A stretch of 64,000 nucleotides of DNA from Agrobacterium larrymoorei (GCF_005145045.1 NZ_CP039692.1:1257501-1321500), one strand, 5' to 3'. Shown: positions 1 through 8,795, numbered from the stretch's first letter. The notes: a model not told the origin generated them from the sequence alone. A program made the numbers and translations.

Positions 1-1153
1 TCACACCGAATTTGGAGATTGCGGCATTGGCGAAGCGGCGCTTTATGCCGGGTGTTACCCAGCCTGTGCCCAGCAGATCGAGATTGGCATAGATGATGTT
101 CTCGCCAATTTCATGCTCCACCACCAGCCCCTGAAGCTTGCGATCTTCCGGCACCATGACGATGCCCTGATCGATGGCGTCCGATGGTGCCTTCAGTTTG
201 AGCGGCTTGCCATCAAGCAGGATTTCTCCCTGCGAAATCGCATCGGCACCGGCGATTGCCCGCACCAATTCCGTTCGGCCCGCGCCGATCAACCCGGCAA
301 TACCGAGAATTTCGCCAGCGCGCACATCGAAGCTGACATTGCGAAACGCATTGTTCGCGCCCGTCAGCCCTTTGACCTCGAGCACGACCTTATCCTGCGC
401 TTCCGGCAGCGTCGGGAACATGCGCTCCAGCGAACGGCCCACCATGCTTTCCACGACGGTTCGCACAGGCGTTGCGCTATCGGCGAACTCATTGACGCGC
501 ACGCCATCACGCAAAACCACGATGCGGTCGGTGATCTGGCGAATTTCTTCCATGCGGTGGGAAATGTAGATGATGCCGACGCCTTCGGCGCGCAGCTTGC
601 GAACCTGCTCGAACAGCGCCTGCGTTTCCGCGCCGCCAAGTGCTGCCGTCGGTTCATCCAGAATAAGCAGCTTGGCATTCAGCGTCAGCGCTTTGGCAAT
701 CTCGATAAGCTGCTGATTTGCCGTGGATAGCCCTGCCACCTTTCGGCTTGCGGGAATATGAAGGTTCAGGCGCGACAACTGCTCCTGCGCGCGCCGCACC
801 ATTTCTGCCCGGTCGACCTTGCCGTTCTTCATCAACCAGCGTCCGATGAACACGTTTTCGGCAATCGACAATTCCGGCAGAAGCTTCAGTTCCTGATGGA
901 TCAGCACCACGCCCTTGTCGATGGCCTCACGAGGGGAGGCGGGCGCATAAGGCTGGCCGAGCCATGTCATCGTTCCCTGCGAAGGCTCGCGCGAACCGGC
1001 AATGATGCCAGACAGGGTGGATTTGCCCGCGCCGTTTTCACCCAAAAGCGCCACGACCTCGCCCGCATAGACGTCGAGATCGACATTCTTCAAAACCTCG
1101 AGCGGACCATAGCGCTTGCTGATGCCACGGAGCGAAAGAACCGGCTCACGCAT
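1..1153 (-). CDS. Ribose-type sugar ABC transporter ATPase (partial)
   Basis: Cytoplasmic ATP-hydrolysing subunit of a CUT2 (RbsA-like) sugar importer. The reverse strand reads as one open frame from an ATG at 1151-1153 and runs off the window start, so the C-terminus is missing. The first nucleotide-binding domain has Walker A GENGAGKST (near residue 35), a Walker B followed by DEPTAAL, and an H-loop ISHRMEEI; a second domain starts near residue 260 with GLIGAGRTEL, the degenerate Walker A usual in the second half of RbsA proteins. It is the last visible gene of a leftward permease, binding protein, ATPase set. An intrinsic terminator-like hairpin lies just upstream, which may lower its expression relative to the binding protein. 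Family assignment is firm; the sugar is unknown. Confidence 0.9.
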   Translation of the reverse strand, partial: MREPVLSLRGISKRYGPLEVLKNVDLDVYAGEVVALLGENGAGKSTLSGIIAGSREPSQGTMTWLGQPYAPASPREAIDKGVVLIHQELKLLPELSIAENVFIGRWLMKNGKVDRAEMVRRAQEQLSRLNLHIPASRKVAGLSTANQQLIEIAKALTLNAKLLILDEPTAALGGAETQALFEQVRKLRAEGVGIIYISHRMEEIRQITDRIVVLRDGVRVNEFADSATPVRTVVESMVGRSLERMFPTLPEAQDKVVLEVKGLTGANNAFRNVSFDVRAGEILGIAGLIGAGRTELVRAIAGADAISQGEILLDGKPLKLKAPSDAIDQGIVMVPEDRKLQGLVVEHEIGENIIYANLDLLGTGWVTPGIKRRFANAAISKFGV

Positions 1154-1219
1154 GACGGGGAACCTCCCAAAACTTCCAATCAAGAGAACCGGACTGCCCC
1201 AAGGGTGTCGACGGTTCGA

Positions 1220-1250
1220 AAAATAGGGTGCCGCCAAGGAAGCGGCACCC
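1220..1250 (-). terminator. Hairpin between binding-protein and ATPase genes
   Basis: A perfect 9-bp stem (GGGTGCCGC at 1226-1234 and GCGGCACCC at 1242-1250) is followed on the minus strand by TATTTTT. It lies in the 106-bp gap after the binding-protein stop. It could act as a partial terminator that keeps the binding protein in excess of the membrane complex. Confidence 0.6.
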
Positions 1251-1259
1251 GTTGAGCAA

Positions 1260-2186
1260 TCAGGGATGGTTGGCGATGAAGCCTTCAACATTGTCCTTGG
1301 TGGTCAGCGTTGCGTCCAGAAGCTGAACCGGCGGAACCTTCTCGCCACCGACGAGCTTCACGGCCATCTCAACGGCGGTGCGGCCCATCTTCTGGGTCTG
1401 CTGGGTTGCCGTCACGTCGAACACGCCGTTCTTAAGCGCTTCGAGAGCTGCCGTGTCACCGTCGAAGCCGCCGACAGCGATCTTCTGAGACGGGTTTGCG
1501 ACCTTGATGGCCTGTGCCGCGCCAAGCGCAAGTCCGTCAGCCTGTGCAAAGACGATGGAGACATCCGGGTTTGCCTGGAGCATGTTCTGCATGATCTGGA
1601 AGCCTTCGTCCTGGCTCCACATGTTGGACCACTGCTCGGCGACGATCTTCACATCCGGGTTTGCCTTGACGGATTCCATGCAGCCCTTGGTGCGGTCCAC
1701 TTCAGGCGTCGTGCCCTTCTGGCCGTGGATGATGACCATTTTGCCCTTACCGCCAGCTTCCTTGATGATGTAATCGCAAACCGATTTGGCGGATGCGACG
1801 GAATCGGTGGCTATGAACGTGTCGCCCGGCGCGCCATCGGCGTTGCGGTCGATGTTGATCACTGGAACTTTCGCGGCCTTGGCAAGCTTGACCGGAACGG
1901 TCGCGGCGGCGGCACCGGCTGGAATGTAGATCAGCGCGTCGATGTTCTGGGTCAGCAGGTCCTGGATCTGGTTGACCTGCGTCGGGCCATCGCCCTTGGC
2001 GTCCACGGTCACGACCGTAATGCCGCGCGTCTTGGCTTCGGCTTCCACGGACTGCTTGATCTGGTTGAAGAAGTTGGCCTGAAGGTTGGCGACTGCAAGG
2101 CCGATCTTCTTGACTTCGGCGGCGTTGGCAGAGTTGAGCGAGAGAGCGAGTGCGGCGGATGCCAGCAGAATGCGAGACAGTTTCAT
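1260..2186 (-). CDS. Ribose-type sugar ABC transporter substrate-binding protein
   Basis: Periplasmic ligand-binding protein of the RbsB/LacI-like Peripla_BP_4 family, 308 residues. The ATG at 2184-2186 is chosen because a GGAGG box sits just upstream and the protein then begins with a signal peptide (MKLSRILLASAALALSLNSA, cleavage near ANA-AE). A longer in-frame start at 2294 would add 36 untypical residues. Typical family segments are present: IGLAVANLQANFFNQIK near the mature N-terminus, the hinge-region phrase VINIDRNADG, and GGFDGDTAALEAL near residue 240. It lies between the permease and the ATPase of the same transporter. The divergent transketolase and kinase genes suggest the ligand is a pentose, branched sugar or polyol, but the binding-site residues do not settle which. 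Confidence 0.88.
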   Translation of the reverse strand: MKLSRILLASAALALSLNSANAAEVKKIGLAVANLQANFFNQIKQSVEAEAKTRGITVVTVDAKGDGPTQVNQIQDLLTQNIDALIYIPAGAAAATVPVKLAKAAKVPVINIDRNADGAPGDTFIATDSVASAKSVCDYIIKEAGGKGKMVIIHGQKGTTPEVDRTKGCMESVKANPDVKIVAEQWSNMWSQDEGFQIMQNMLQANPDVSIVFAQADGLALGAAQAIKVANPSQKIAVGGFDGDTAALEALKNGVFDVTATQQTQKMGRTAVEMAVKLVGGEKVPPVQLLDATLTTKDNVEGFIANHP

Positions 2187-2311
2187 GTTATTTTCCTCCG
2201 GTTGGTTATGGCTTCGGGAGACGGTGCCTCCTCCCCTCCGCCGTTTATCCCCTCCCTCCTTGAGAGGGAGATGGTCTGTCTGGGCGGAACGCATCCGCCG
2301 GAACTTGGACG

Positions 2312-3292
2312 TCAGCCTCTTCTGCGGCGCAGCGTTTCCGCACCCACGGCAAGCACGATGACCACGCCGATGATCACCTGCTGCAGGAAGGGGGAGACAT
2401 TGAGAAGGTTGAGGCCGTTGCGAAGCACGCCGATGATGAGAACGCCGATCAGCGTACCGCCAATGCCGCCAGCGCCACCCGAAAGGGATGTGCCGCCGAT
2501 GACGACAGCCGCGATCGTGTCCAACTCATAACCGAAGCCGCTGGATGGCTGCACGGAGTCGAGACGGGCTGCGAGAACGATACCGGCAAGACCGGCCAGA
2601 ATCGCGCAGATGACATAAACGCCGATGGTAACCAGCGGCACGTTGATGCCCGCAAGGCGCGCCACTTCCGCATTGCCGCCCACCGCATAGACCGTGCGGC
2701 CTTCGGCGCGATAGCGCAGGAATGCCCAGGAAATGACGACGACAACCAGCATCAGAAGCACGGTGGCCGTCAGCACGCCGAAATGCCGGTCGATGGCCAG
2801 CATCATGAACCAGTCTGGAAAACCGACGATCTGCTGGCCGTCGGTGATCATGTTGGCAATGCCGCGCGCAACCGACATCATCGCCAGTGTGGCAATGAAG
2901 GCAGGTACGCGAAACGCCGTCACCAGAATGCCGACGACGAGACCGCAGACGCCGGATGCCAGAAGCGCCAGCACGATTGCAGCACCCATCGGCATCCCGG
3001 CAACATTCGCCGTCCAGCCCATGATCATCATGGACAGCGCCAGCACGGAGCCGACGGAAAGATCGATACCGCCGAGCAGGATCACGAAGGTCATGCCCAC
3101 GGCCATGATGCCGAGAACGGTGATCTGATCGAGAATATTGAGACCATTGCGCAGCGACAGGAAGTTATCGCTGGCGAAAGAGAGAAACACACACAGCAGA
3201 AGCAGACCCACGAGAGGCCCTGTCGCACCGCTCAGCCAGGCGAGCGGACTTCTGGTTTGGACGGTCGCGTCCTTGCGCTCCAACACAGTCAT
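2312..3292 (-). CDS. Ribose-type sugar ABC transporter permease
   Basis: Inner-membrane permease of the RbsC/BPD_transp_2 family, 326 residues with eight to ten hydrophobic segments. The start at 3290-3292 is preceded by GGAGGAGCC, a strong ribosome site; a frame-compatible ATG four codons upstream has none. Family signatures include VGMTFVILLGGIDLSVGSV (residues about 65-85) and the late segment VVIGGTSLSGGAGG IGGTLIGVL, which holds the EAA-like loop of this family. It is the first gene of the leftward transporter operon and faces the transketolase genes across a 233-bp control region. The gene order permease, binding protein, ATPase is not the common rbsACB order. Confidence 0.9.
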   Translation of the reverse strand: MTVLERKDATVQTRSPLAWLSGATGPLVGLLLLCVFLSFASDNFLSLRNGLNILDQITVLGIMAVGMTFVILLGGIDLSVGSVLALSMMIMGWTANVAGMPMGAAIVLALLASGVCGLVVGILVTAFRVPAFIATLAMMSVARGIANMITDGQQIVGFPDWFMMLAIDRHFGVLTATVLLMLVVVVISWAFLRYRAEGRTVYAVGGNAEVARLAGINVPLVTIGVYVICAILAGLAGIVLAARLDSVQPSSGFGYELDTIAAVVIGGTSLSGGAGGIGGTLIGVLIIGVLRNGLNLLNVSPFLQQVIIGVVIVLAVGAETLRRRRG

Positions 3293-3472
3293 GGCTCCTC
3301 CCATAAATTATACACCAGAACTTTTAAACCGATTAGAATAAATATTCACTCTCGGTGTAAAATGCATAAGGCAGATTTAATGTGCTTGTCAATAGCGTCC
3401 TTTTCGCCCGCTCTGCCTTGGCGAAAAACCCATAGATTACCTTTTCCGGCTTGACACGCCGTCCTCATCTGC

Positions 3473-3499
3473 AATTATATATGCAATCGCATAATTATT
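3473..3499. promoter_or_regulatory. Candidate operator in the divergent transporter/transketolase control region
   Basis: An AT-rich interrupted palindrome centred on ATGC-AATC-GCAT, with flanking AATTAT and ATAATT arms, sits 27-53 bp before the transketolase start and in the region shared with the leftward transporter. A second, weaker dyad (GAAT-N4-ATTC, about 3335-3347) lies nearer the permease. The natural candidate ligand is the SorC-type regulator encoded at 7021. No promoter boxes are asserted. Confidence 0.3.
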
Positions 3500-3525
3500 C
3501 ACGCATGTATCTTGATGAGGATTTC

Positions 3526-4335
3526 ATGGAGCCCAAAGAATTAGAGCGCATTGCGCGCCAGATCCGCCTGCGCGACGTGCAAGCCGTTTTCGAAGCAGGT
3601 GCGGGTCATGTGGGCGGCGAAATGTCTGCCATCGACGTTATGACGGCGCTGTATTTCCGCGTCCTGCGCATCTGGCCGGATGATCCGAAGAACCCGGCAC
3701 GAGACCGCTTCGTGCTGTCCAAGGGTCATACGGCCTGCGCGCTTTACGTGACGCTCGCCAAGCGCGGTTTCATTCCGGAAGAAGAGATTTCCACCTTCCT
3801 CCAGCCCAATTCGCGCCTCAACGGCCACCCCAACTGTAACAAGGTTCCAGGCGTGGAGACCAACACCGGCCCACTTGGTCACGGGCTTCCGGTTGCGGTC
3901 GGCATGGCGAAGGCCGCCAAGCTTTCCGGTGCGGATTACCATACCTATGTCATGACCGGCGATGGCGAGATGCAGGAAGGCTCAAACTGGGAGGCCATCA
4001 TGGCCGCCGCGCAGTTCGGCCTCGATAATCTCACGCTCATCATCGACCATAACCGCTTCCAGCAGGGTGCGGCGCTTTCGGATACCAACGACATCGCCCC
4101 GCTTCGCCCGAAGCTGGAAGCTTTCGGCTGGGATGTGACCGAAATCAACGGCAACGAAATGGCGGAAGTCGTTCCGGCGCTCGAACATCGCAGCAACCGT
4201 CCGCACTGCATCGTGGCGCATACCAATAAGGGCCACGGCATTTCCTTCATGCAGGACAAGGTGGACTGGCACCACAAGGTTCCGAGCAAGGAACAGTATG
4301 ACATTGCCGTCAAAGAACTTTCGGAGGCACTATAA
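3526..4335 (+). CDS. Split transketolase, N-terminal (TPP-binding) subunit
   Basis: N-terminal half of a two-subunit transketolase, 269 residues against over 650 for the fused enzyme. It binds the pyrophosphate end of thiamine diphosphate: GDGEMQEGSNWEA followed by IIDHN fits the GDG-X25-N motif (residues about 145-177), and the early GAGHVGGEMS (about 26-35) and SKGH (near 65) match transketolase active-site segments. The ATG at 3526 has GAGG five bases upstream; an in-frame extension to 3451 has no ribosome site. The stop overlaps the start of the second subunit by one base, so the two are coupled. Split transketolases of this type in sugar clusters include the apulose-4-phosphate enzyme AptAB; a housekeeping role is less likely given the context. 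Confidence 0.88.
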   Translation: MEPKELERIARQIRLRDVQAVFEAGAGHVGGEMSAIDVMTALYFRVLRIWPDDPKNPARDRFVLSKGHTACALYVTLAKRGFIPEEEISTFLQPNSRLNGHPNCNKVPGVETNTGPLGHGLPVAVGMAKAAKLSGADYHTYVMTGDGEMQEGSNWEAIMAAAQFGLDNLTLIIDHNRFQQGAALSDTNDIAPLRPKLEAFGWDVTEINGNEMAEVVPALEHRSNRPHCIVAHTNKGHGISFMQDKVDWHHKVPSKEQYDIAVKELSEAL

Positions 4336-5291
4336 TGAACGCGCCCGTATCCGCCCCCAAACTTTATGACTGCCGCGATGCCTTTGCCGAAACCATCGAA
4401 GCGCTGGCGGCGAACGATCAGCGCGTCGTGGCCGTCTGCAACGACTCGGTCGGCTCCTCCAAGCTCGGCGGCTTCAAGTCGAAATTCCCGGAACGCCTCG
4501 TCAATGTCGGCATTGCCGAACAGAACATGGTGGGCGTTGGCGCCGGTCTTGCCAATGGCGGCCAGTTGCCATTCGTCTGCGGCGCATCCTGCTTTTTGAC
4601 GGGTCGCGCGCTGGAGCAGATCAAGGCCGATCTTGCCTATTCCAACGCAAATGTGAAGCTCGTCGGCATTTCGTCCGGCATGGCTTACGGCGAACTTGGA
4701 CCAACGCATCACTCCATCGAAGACTTCGCCTGGACCCGCGTGTTGCCGAACCTGCCGGTCATTGCCCCTTGCGACCGCATCGAAACCGCGGCTGCGGTAA
4801 AATGGGCGGCGGAATATGCCGGTCCATGCTTCCTGCGCCTCTCGCGCGTCGGCGTGCCGGATCTTCTGCCGGAAGGCCATGTCTTCGAAGTCGGCAAGGC
4901 CAATCTCCTGCGCGATGGCTCCGATCTGACGCTTATTGCCAATGGCACGCTGACCCACCGCATGGTGAAGGCTGCCGATATTCTGGCAACGCGCGGCATC
5001 AAGGCGCGTGTGCTGAACATGGCAACCGTTCGCCCCATCGATGAGACGGCAATCGTGGCCGCGGCAAACGAAACCGGCGCGATCCTGACGGCGGAAGAGC
5101 ATTCGATCTACGGCGGCCTCGGTTCCGCCATTGCCGAAGTGGTCGTCGAGCACGCCCCGGTTCCGATGAAGCGCCTCGGCGTTCCCGGCGTCTTTGCCCA
5201 TACCGGCTCTGCCGAATGGCTGCTGGATGAATTCGGCATGGCACCGAACGCCATCGCGGATGCTGCCGAAGCGCTGATCAAGAGAAAATAA
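4335..5291 (+). CDS. Split transketolase, C-terminal subunit
   Basis: Pyrimidine-binding and C-terminal domains of transketolase, 318 residues. The segment VNVGIAEQNMVGVGAGLA (about 55-72) carries the glutamate that activates thiamine diphosphate in this family. GPTHHSIEDFAWTRVLPNLPV (about 117) is the usual aromatic-histidine substrate-pocket region, and a transketolase_C domain follows from about residue 190 with AEEHSIYGGLGSAI. The ATG shares its A with the stop of the first subunit (TAATG). The protein should pair with the 3526 product and transfer a two-carbon ketol unit from a phosphorylated ketose, probably the product of the kinase encoded next. A hairpin follows the stop. Confidence 0.88.
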   Translation: MNAPVSAPKLYDCRDAFAETIEALAANDQRVVAVCNDSVGSSKLGGFKSKFPERLVNVGIAEQNMVGVGAGLANGGQLPFVCGASCFLTGRALEQIKADLAYSNANVKLVGISSGMAYGELGPTHHSIEDFAWTRVLPNLPVIAPCDRIETAAAVKWAAEYAGPCFLRLSRVGVPDLLPEGHVFEVGKANLLRDGSDLTLIANGTLTHRMVKAADILATRGIKARVLNMATVRPIDETAIVAAANETGAILTAEEHSIYGGLGSAIAEVVVEHAPVPMKRLGVPGVFAHTGSAEWLLDEFGMAPNAIADAAEALIKRK

Positions 5292-5302
5292 GTCTCCTCC
5301 CA

Positions 5303-5336
5303 GCCGCTCATGTCTCCCCCGGGAGATATGGGCGGC
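5303..5336 (+). terminator. Hairpin after transketolase genes
   Basis: Long imperfect stem, GCCGCTCATGTCTCCC at 5303-5318 against GGGAGATATGGGCGGC at 5321-5336, located 11 bp after the transketolase stop and 97 bp before the kinase. There is only a weak T-run after it, so it may attenuate transcription or stabilise the upstream mRNA. Confidence 0.45.
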
Positions 5337-5432
5337 ACCCTCTTCATTATATTATGCGTGGCACTTCTATTTGCCTGAAAATCCCGGCTAGGATCGCGCA
5401 TCATCAATGTCTGCCGGGAAGAGAGCATAGCG

Positions 5433-6902
5433 ATGCGCGCCATTCTGTCCGTCGATCAGGGTACGACAAATTCCAAGGCCATTCTGGTTTCGGAAACGGG
5501 GGCCATTCTCGCCAGAGGCTCATCACCCGTCGGCATCGCCTATCCGCGGCCCGGCTGGGTGGAACAGGAACCAACCCGCATTTGGGCATCCGTCTGCGAA
5601 GCCATCGAGGCCTGCCTCAAGGCAGCACCCGGTGATGTCTCGGTGGAGGCCATCGCCATCTCCAACCAGCGCGAATCCGTCACCATTTGGGATGCTGAAA
5701 CCGGCGAGCCGCTCGGACCTGTCCTGAGCTGGCAATGCCGCCGCACGGCAAACGAATGCGCCGACCTTATCGGGGAAGGTCATTCCGAACGCGTCATGGC
5801 GCTCACAGGTCTGCCCATCGACCCCATGTTTCCCGGCGCAAAAATGCGCTGGCTGCTGGATCGCGCTCCTAAGGGCAGAAAAGTGCGGCTCGGCACCATC
5901 GATAGCTGGCTGATCCACTGCTTCACGGGTGGTCAAGTCCATGCCTGCGATGCATCCAACGCGGCCCGCAGCCAGGCGCTCGATCTCAATCGGCAGGTCT
6001 GGAGTGAAGAGCTTTGCGAATTGTTCGGCATTGATATCGATGCCCTGCCGGAAGTCCGCGATAGCAGCGGCGATTTTGGCGTCACGAAAAACGTCCCCGG
6101 CATCAAGGATGGCACGCCGATCCTCGCGGCCATCGGCGATAGCCACGCGGCCCTTTTCGGCCACGGCGCCTTCAATCCCGGCGATGGCAAGGTAACCTTC
6201 GGCACCGGCTCCTCGGTCATGACCACGCTGCCGCATTTCATCGCCCCTCAACAGGGCATCACGACCACCGTCGCATGGCGGCTTGGCGGCAAGCCGACCT
6301 TTGCCTTCGAAGGCAATATTCTCGTCTCAGCCTCTTCGTTGCCGTGGATGGTGGAAATCCTTGGACTACCGGATGTGGCAGCACTGGTGGAACTGGCCTC
6401 CACCGCCGCACCCGGCGGCCCCGGTTTCGTGCCCGCCTTTGTCGGCCTCGGCGCGCCCTATTGGGATTCGGACAGCCGCGCGCTGTTCTCCCAGATCAAC
6501 TTCTCCACCACGCGCGCCCAGATGGCCCGCGCCGTGACCGATTCCATTGCCTTTCAGGTGCATGACGTCTTCGCCGCCATGGGCGCGCAATCACCGACCG
6601 GCTTCGGACGTCTGTTCGTGGATGGTGGCCCGAGCCAGAACCGTTTCCTGATGCAATGCGTGGCTGACATGCTGGATCATCCCGTCATCCAGCGCGATGC
6701 GCCGGAAGCTTCGGCCTTGGGTGCTGCCTATCTCGCCGGACTTGCACTTGGCATGTGGCCCGATCTTGAAACGGTCGCCAGTCTTAACGCTAACGGCACG
6801 CAGATCGCGCCTGCAACATCCGATAAAAATGAGAAGCTCGCGACATGGAAGGATTCAATTGCGCGCTCGACCTTGAAAATCCCGTCCGCTATGAGTGAAT
6901 AA
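5433..6902 (+). CDS. FGGY-family carbohydrate kinase
   Basis: ATP-dependent sugar or polyol kinase, 489 residues, full length for the family. The N-terminal phosphate motif DQGTTNSKAI (about 8-17), the substrate region ISNQRESVTIWDAETGEPL (about 76-94), the ATPase turn FGTGSSVMT (about 253) and the late DGGPSQNRFLMQ (about 395) are all present, so it should be active. The NQRES-WD-WQCRRT series looks more like glycerol kinase and its relatives than xylulokinase. Apulose kinase, which works with a split transketolase in D-apiose use, is another FGGY member, so apulose or a similar ketose is an attractive substrate; this is inference. AAGAGAG lies 9 bases before the ATG. It follows the transketolase genes in the same direction. 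Confidence 0.88.
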   Translation: MRAILSVDQGTTNSKAILVSETGAILARGSSPVGIAYPRPGWVEQEPTRIWASVCEAIEACLKAAPGDVSVEAIAISNQRESVTIWDAETGEPLGPVLSWQCRRTANECADLIGEGHSERVMALTGLPIDPMFPGAKMRWLLDRAPKGRKVRLGTIDSWLIHCFTGGQVHACDASNAARSQALDLNRQVWSEELCELFGIDIDALPEVRDSSGDFGVTKNVPGIKDGTPILAAIGDSHAALFGHGAFNPGDGKVTFGTGSSVMTTLPHFIAPQQGITTTVAWRLGGKPTFAFEGNILVSASSLPWMVEILGLPDVAALVELASTAAPGGPGFVPAFVGLGAPYWDSDSRALFSQINFSTTRAQMARAVTDSIAFQVHDVFAAMGAQSPTGFGRLFVDGGPSQNRFLMQCVADMLDHPVIQRDAPEASALGAAYLAGLALGMWPDLETVASLNANGTQIAPATSDKNEKLATWKDSIARSTLKIPSAMSE

Positions 6903-6969
6903 AAATTCAGGCGCATCGGCCCAAAAATCGGAATCGATTGTGGAAAGAACGATGCGCACTCTAAGGATT

Positions 6970-7010
6970 TAGAGCGTCCTGAGCGCGTCCTTCGGACGCA
7001 CGGCGCTCTA
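6970..7010. repeat. Small palindromic element before the SorC regulator
   Basis: Outer arms TAGAGCG (6970-6976) and CGCTCTA (7004-7010) enclose an inner stem GCGTCC-TTC-GGACGC (6985-6999). It ends immediately before the ribosome site of the regulator gene. It resembles the short interspersed palindromes common between Rhizobiaceae genes and could fold in the regulator's leader or stop the kinase transcript. Confidence 0.5.
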
Positions 7011-7020
7011 GGAGGGGCTT

Positions 7021-7974
7021 ATGGGTAGGATCAACGAACTTCGCCTGATCTCGCGTGTCGCGCAGATGTATTATAGCGAGCACAAGCGCCAGGCTGAAAT
7101 TGCAGAGCACCTGCATCTGTCGCAGGCAACAGTGTCGCGGATGCTGAAGCGGGCGGAGGCCGAAGGCATCGTTCGCACCAGCATCATCCCGCCCGTTGGC
7201 ACCTTCAACGATCTGGAAACCCAGCTGCGTGAGCGCTTCGATCTTCCCGAAGCCATCGTGGTGGATTGCAGCGAGGATCGCGATGGCGCGATCATGGCAC
7301 GCATCGGCGAGGCTGCGGCCCATTTCCTCGAAGTGACGCTGTCGCAAAACGAAATCATCGGCGTGTCCAGCTGGAGCCAGACCATTTTCAAGATGGTGGA
7401 GAACATCCATCCGCTGAAGGGCGCGAAAGCGAAATACATCGTGCAGACGCTTGGCGGCATGGGCGATCCATCCGTGCAGACGCATGCCACGCAGATCACG
7501 ACGCGGCTTGCGCGGCTGACGGAAGCGGAGCCCAAGCTTCTTGCCGTGCCCGGCGTCGCCACCTCCCGGGAAGCGAAGCTGCTCATGCTGTCCGATCCAT
7601 TCGTGCGCGAAACGATCGATCTTTTCGGCTCCATCACGCTCGCCGTCGTCGGCGTCGGTGCTGTCGAACCGTCAGAGCTTCTCGCCCGCTCCGGCAACAT
7701 CTTTTCCGCCAAGGAACTTGCCGATCTCGCGCAGGCGGGTGCCGTCGGCGATATTTCGCTGCGCTTCTTCGACGGGCAAGGCCGTCCGGTCAAAACACCG
7801 CTCGATGACCGGGTCATCGGCCTGCCGCTCGAAAACCTCTCCAATGTCGACCGCGTGATTGCGCTGGCCGGTGGGGCCAAAAAGACGGAAGCCATTGCAG
7901 GCGCTCTCAGAACCGGTGTGATCGACGTTTTGGTCACCGATAAATTCACCGCCGAACGTCTGGTCGGCTCATAG
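7021..7974 (+). CDS. SorC/DeoR-type sugar-binding transcriptional regulator
   Basis: Local regulator, 317 residues. An N-terminal helix-turn-helix (about 20-45, with QAEIAEHLHLSQATVSRMLKRA) is followed by the sugar-phosphate-binding SorC domain (from about residue 60), including GVSSWSQTIFKMVENI and the C-terminal VIALAGGAKKTEAIAGAL, which forms the effector pocket in this family. AGGAGGGG lies four bases before the ATG. Proteins of this group usually sense a phosphorylated intermediate, here presumably the kinase product, and act on promoters of their own cluster. The palindrome at 3473 is one possible target. It is placed between the kinase and the dehydrogenase, all rightward. Confidence 0.88.
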   Translation: MGRINELRLISRVAQMYYSEHKRQAEIAEHLHLSQATVSRMLKRAEAEGIVRTSIIPPVGTFNDLETQLRERFDLPEAIVVDCSEDRDGAIMARIGEAAAHFLEVTLSQNEIIGVSSWSQTIFKMVENIHPLKGAKAKYIVQTLGGMGDPSVQTHATQITTRLARLTEAEPKLLAVPGVATSREAKLLMLSDPFVRETIDLFGSITLAVVGVGAVEPSELLARSGNIFSAKELADLAQAGAVGDISLRFFDGQGRPVKTPLDDRVIGLPLENLSNVDRVIALAGGAKKTEAIAGALRTGVIDVLVTDKFTAERLVGS

Positions 7975-8003
7975 CAAATTCCAGAATTCCATGAGGAGGA
8001 GAC

Positions 8004-8789
8004 ATGAAACGCTTCGAAGGTCAGTCCGTATTCGTCAGCGGCGGCAATAAGGGCATCGGTTACGGCATCGCCCGCCGCTTTGCCGAAGAAGGCGCGAAGG
8101 TCGCCATCGCTGCAGTCGAGAAAGACACGGCAGATATAGCGGCAAAGCTCGCAGAAGAAACCGGTGCTCAAACTTTTGGCGTGACGCTGGATGTACGAGA
8201 CGCCGCAGCGGTTCGCGACGCTTATGAGGCTGCGGAAGCCGCCATCGGCGCACTCTCCGTCTCGGTTCAGAACGCAGGCGTCATCACCATCTCCAAGGTC
8301 GAGGAATTGAGCGAAGACCAGTGGGACCTCAATATGGAGGTCAACACCAAAGGCGCATTTCTCTGCTGCCAGGAAGCCATCCGCCGCTTCCGCCAGAGCG
8401 GAACCAAGGGCCGCCTCATCAATACGGCGTCCGGTCAGGCGCGGCAGGGCTTCATTTATACCCCGCATTATGCCGCCTCTAAATTCGGCGTCATCGGCCT
8501 CACGCAAAGCCTTGCCAAGGAGCTGGCACCGGAGGGCATCACTGTCAACGCCATCTGCCCCGGCATCATCCACACCGAAATGTGGGACTATAATGACCGC
8601 GTCTGGGGCAAGATGCTGGGTGAATACAAGCCCGGCGAGCTTATGGCCGAATGGGTGCGCAACATTCCCATGCGCCGCGCTGGCACCCCTGCGGAAGTCG
8701 CCGCCCTCGTCGCCTTCCTCGCCTCGGAAGACGCCGCCTACATTACCGGCCAGACCATCAATGTCGATGGCGGCCTGATCATGTCTTGA
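8004..8789 (+). CDS. Short-chain dehydrogenase/reductase
   Basis: NAD(P)-dependent oxidoreductase of the classical SDR family, 261 residues. It has the dinucleotide motif GNKGIGYGIA (about 12-21), NAG (about 90), a catalytic serine in NTASGQ and YAASK (Y about 155, K about 159), and the conserved C-terminal ITGQTINVDGG. A strong GAGGAGG box precedes the ATG. It closes the rightward series and probably oxidises the imported polyol to the ketose that the FGGY kinase phosphorylates. Related proteins annotated as sorbitol, arabinitol or xylitol dehydrogenases cannot be separated by sequence alone. Confidence 0.85.
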   Translation: MKRFEGQSVFVSGGNKGIGYGIARRFAEEGAKVAIAAVEKDTADIAAKLAEETGAQTFGVTLDVRDAAAVRDAYEAAEAAIGALSVSVQNAGVITISKVEELSEDQWDLNMEVNTKGAFLCCQEAIRRFRQSGTKGRLINTASGQARQGFIYTPHYAASKFGVIGLTQSLAKELAPEGITVNAICPGIIHTEMWDYNDRVWGKMLGEYKPGELMAEWVRNIPMRRAGTPAEVAALVAFLASEDAAYITGQTINVDGGLIMS

Positions 8790-8795
8790 GCGAAG

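Noticed and set aside
1266..2531. 421-codon plus-strand frame over the sugar-binding-protein and permease genes
   Set aside because: Antisense to two well-recognised genes and without family similarity or ribosome site.
3526..6902. Direct assignment as aptA, aptB and aplK
   Set aside because: The apiose isomerase is not seen and the SDR is not part of the known D-apiose set, so specific symbols are not justified.
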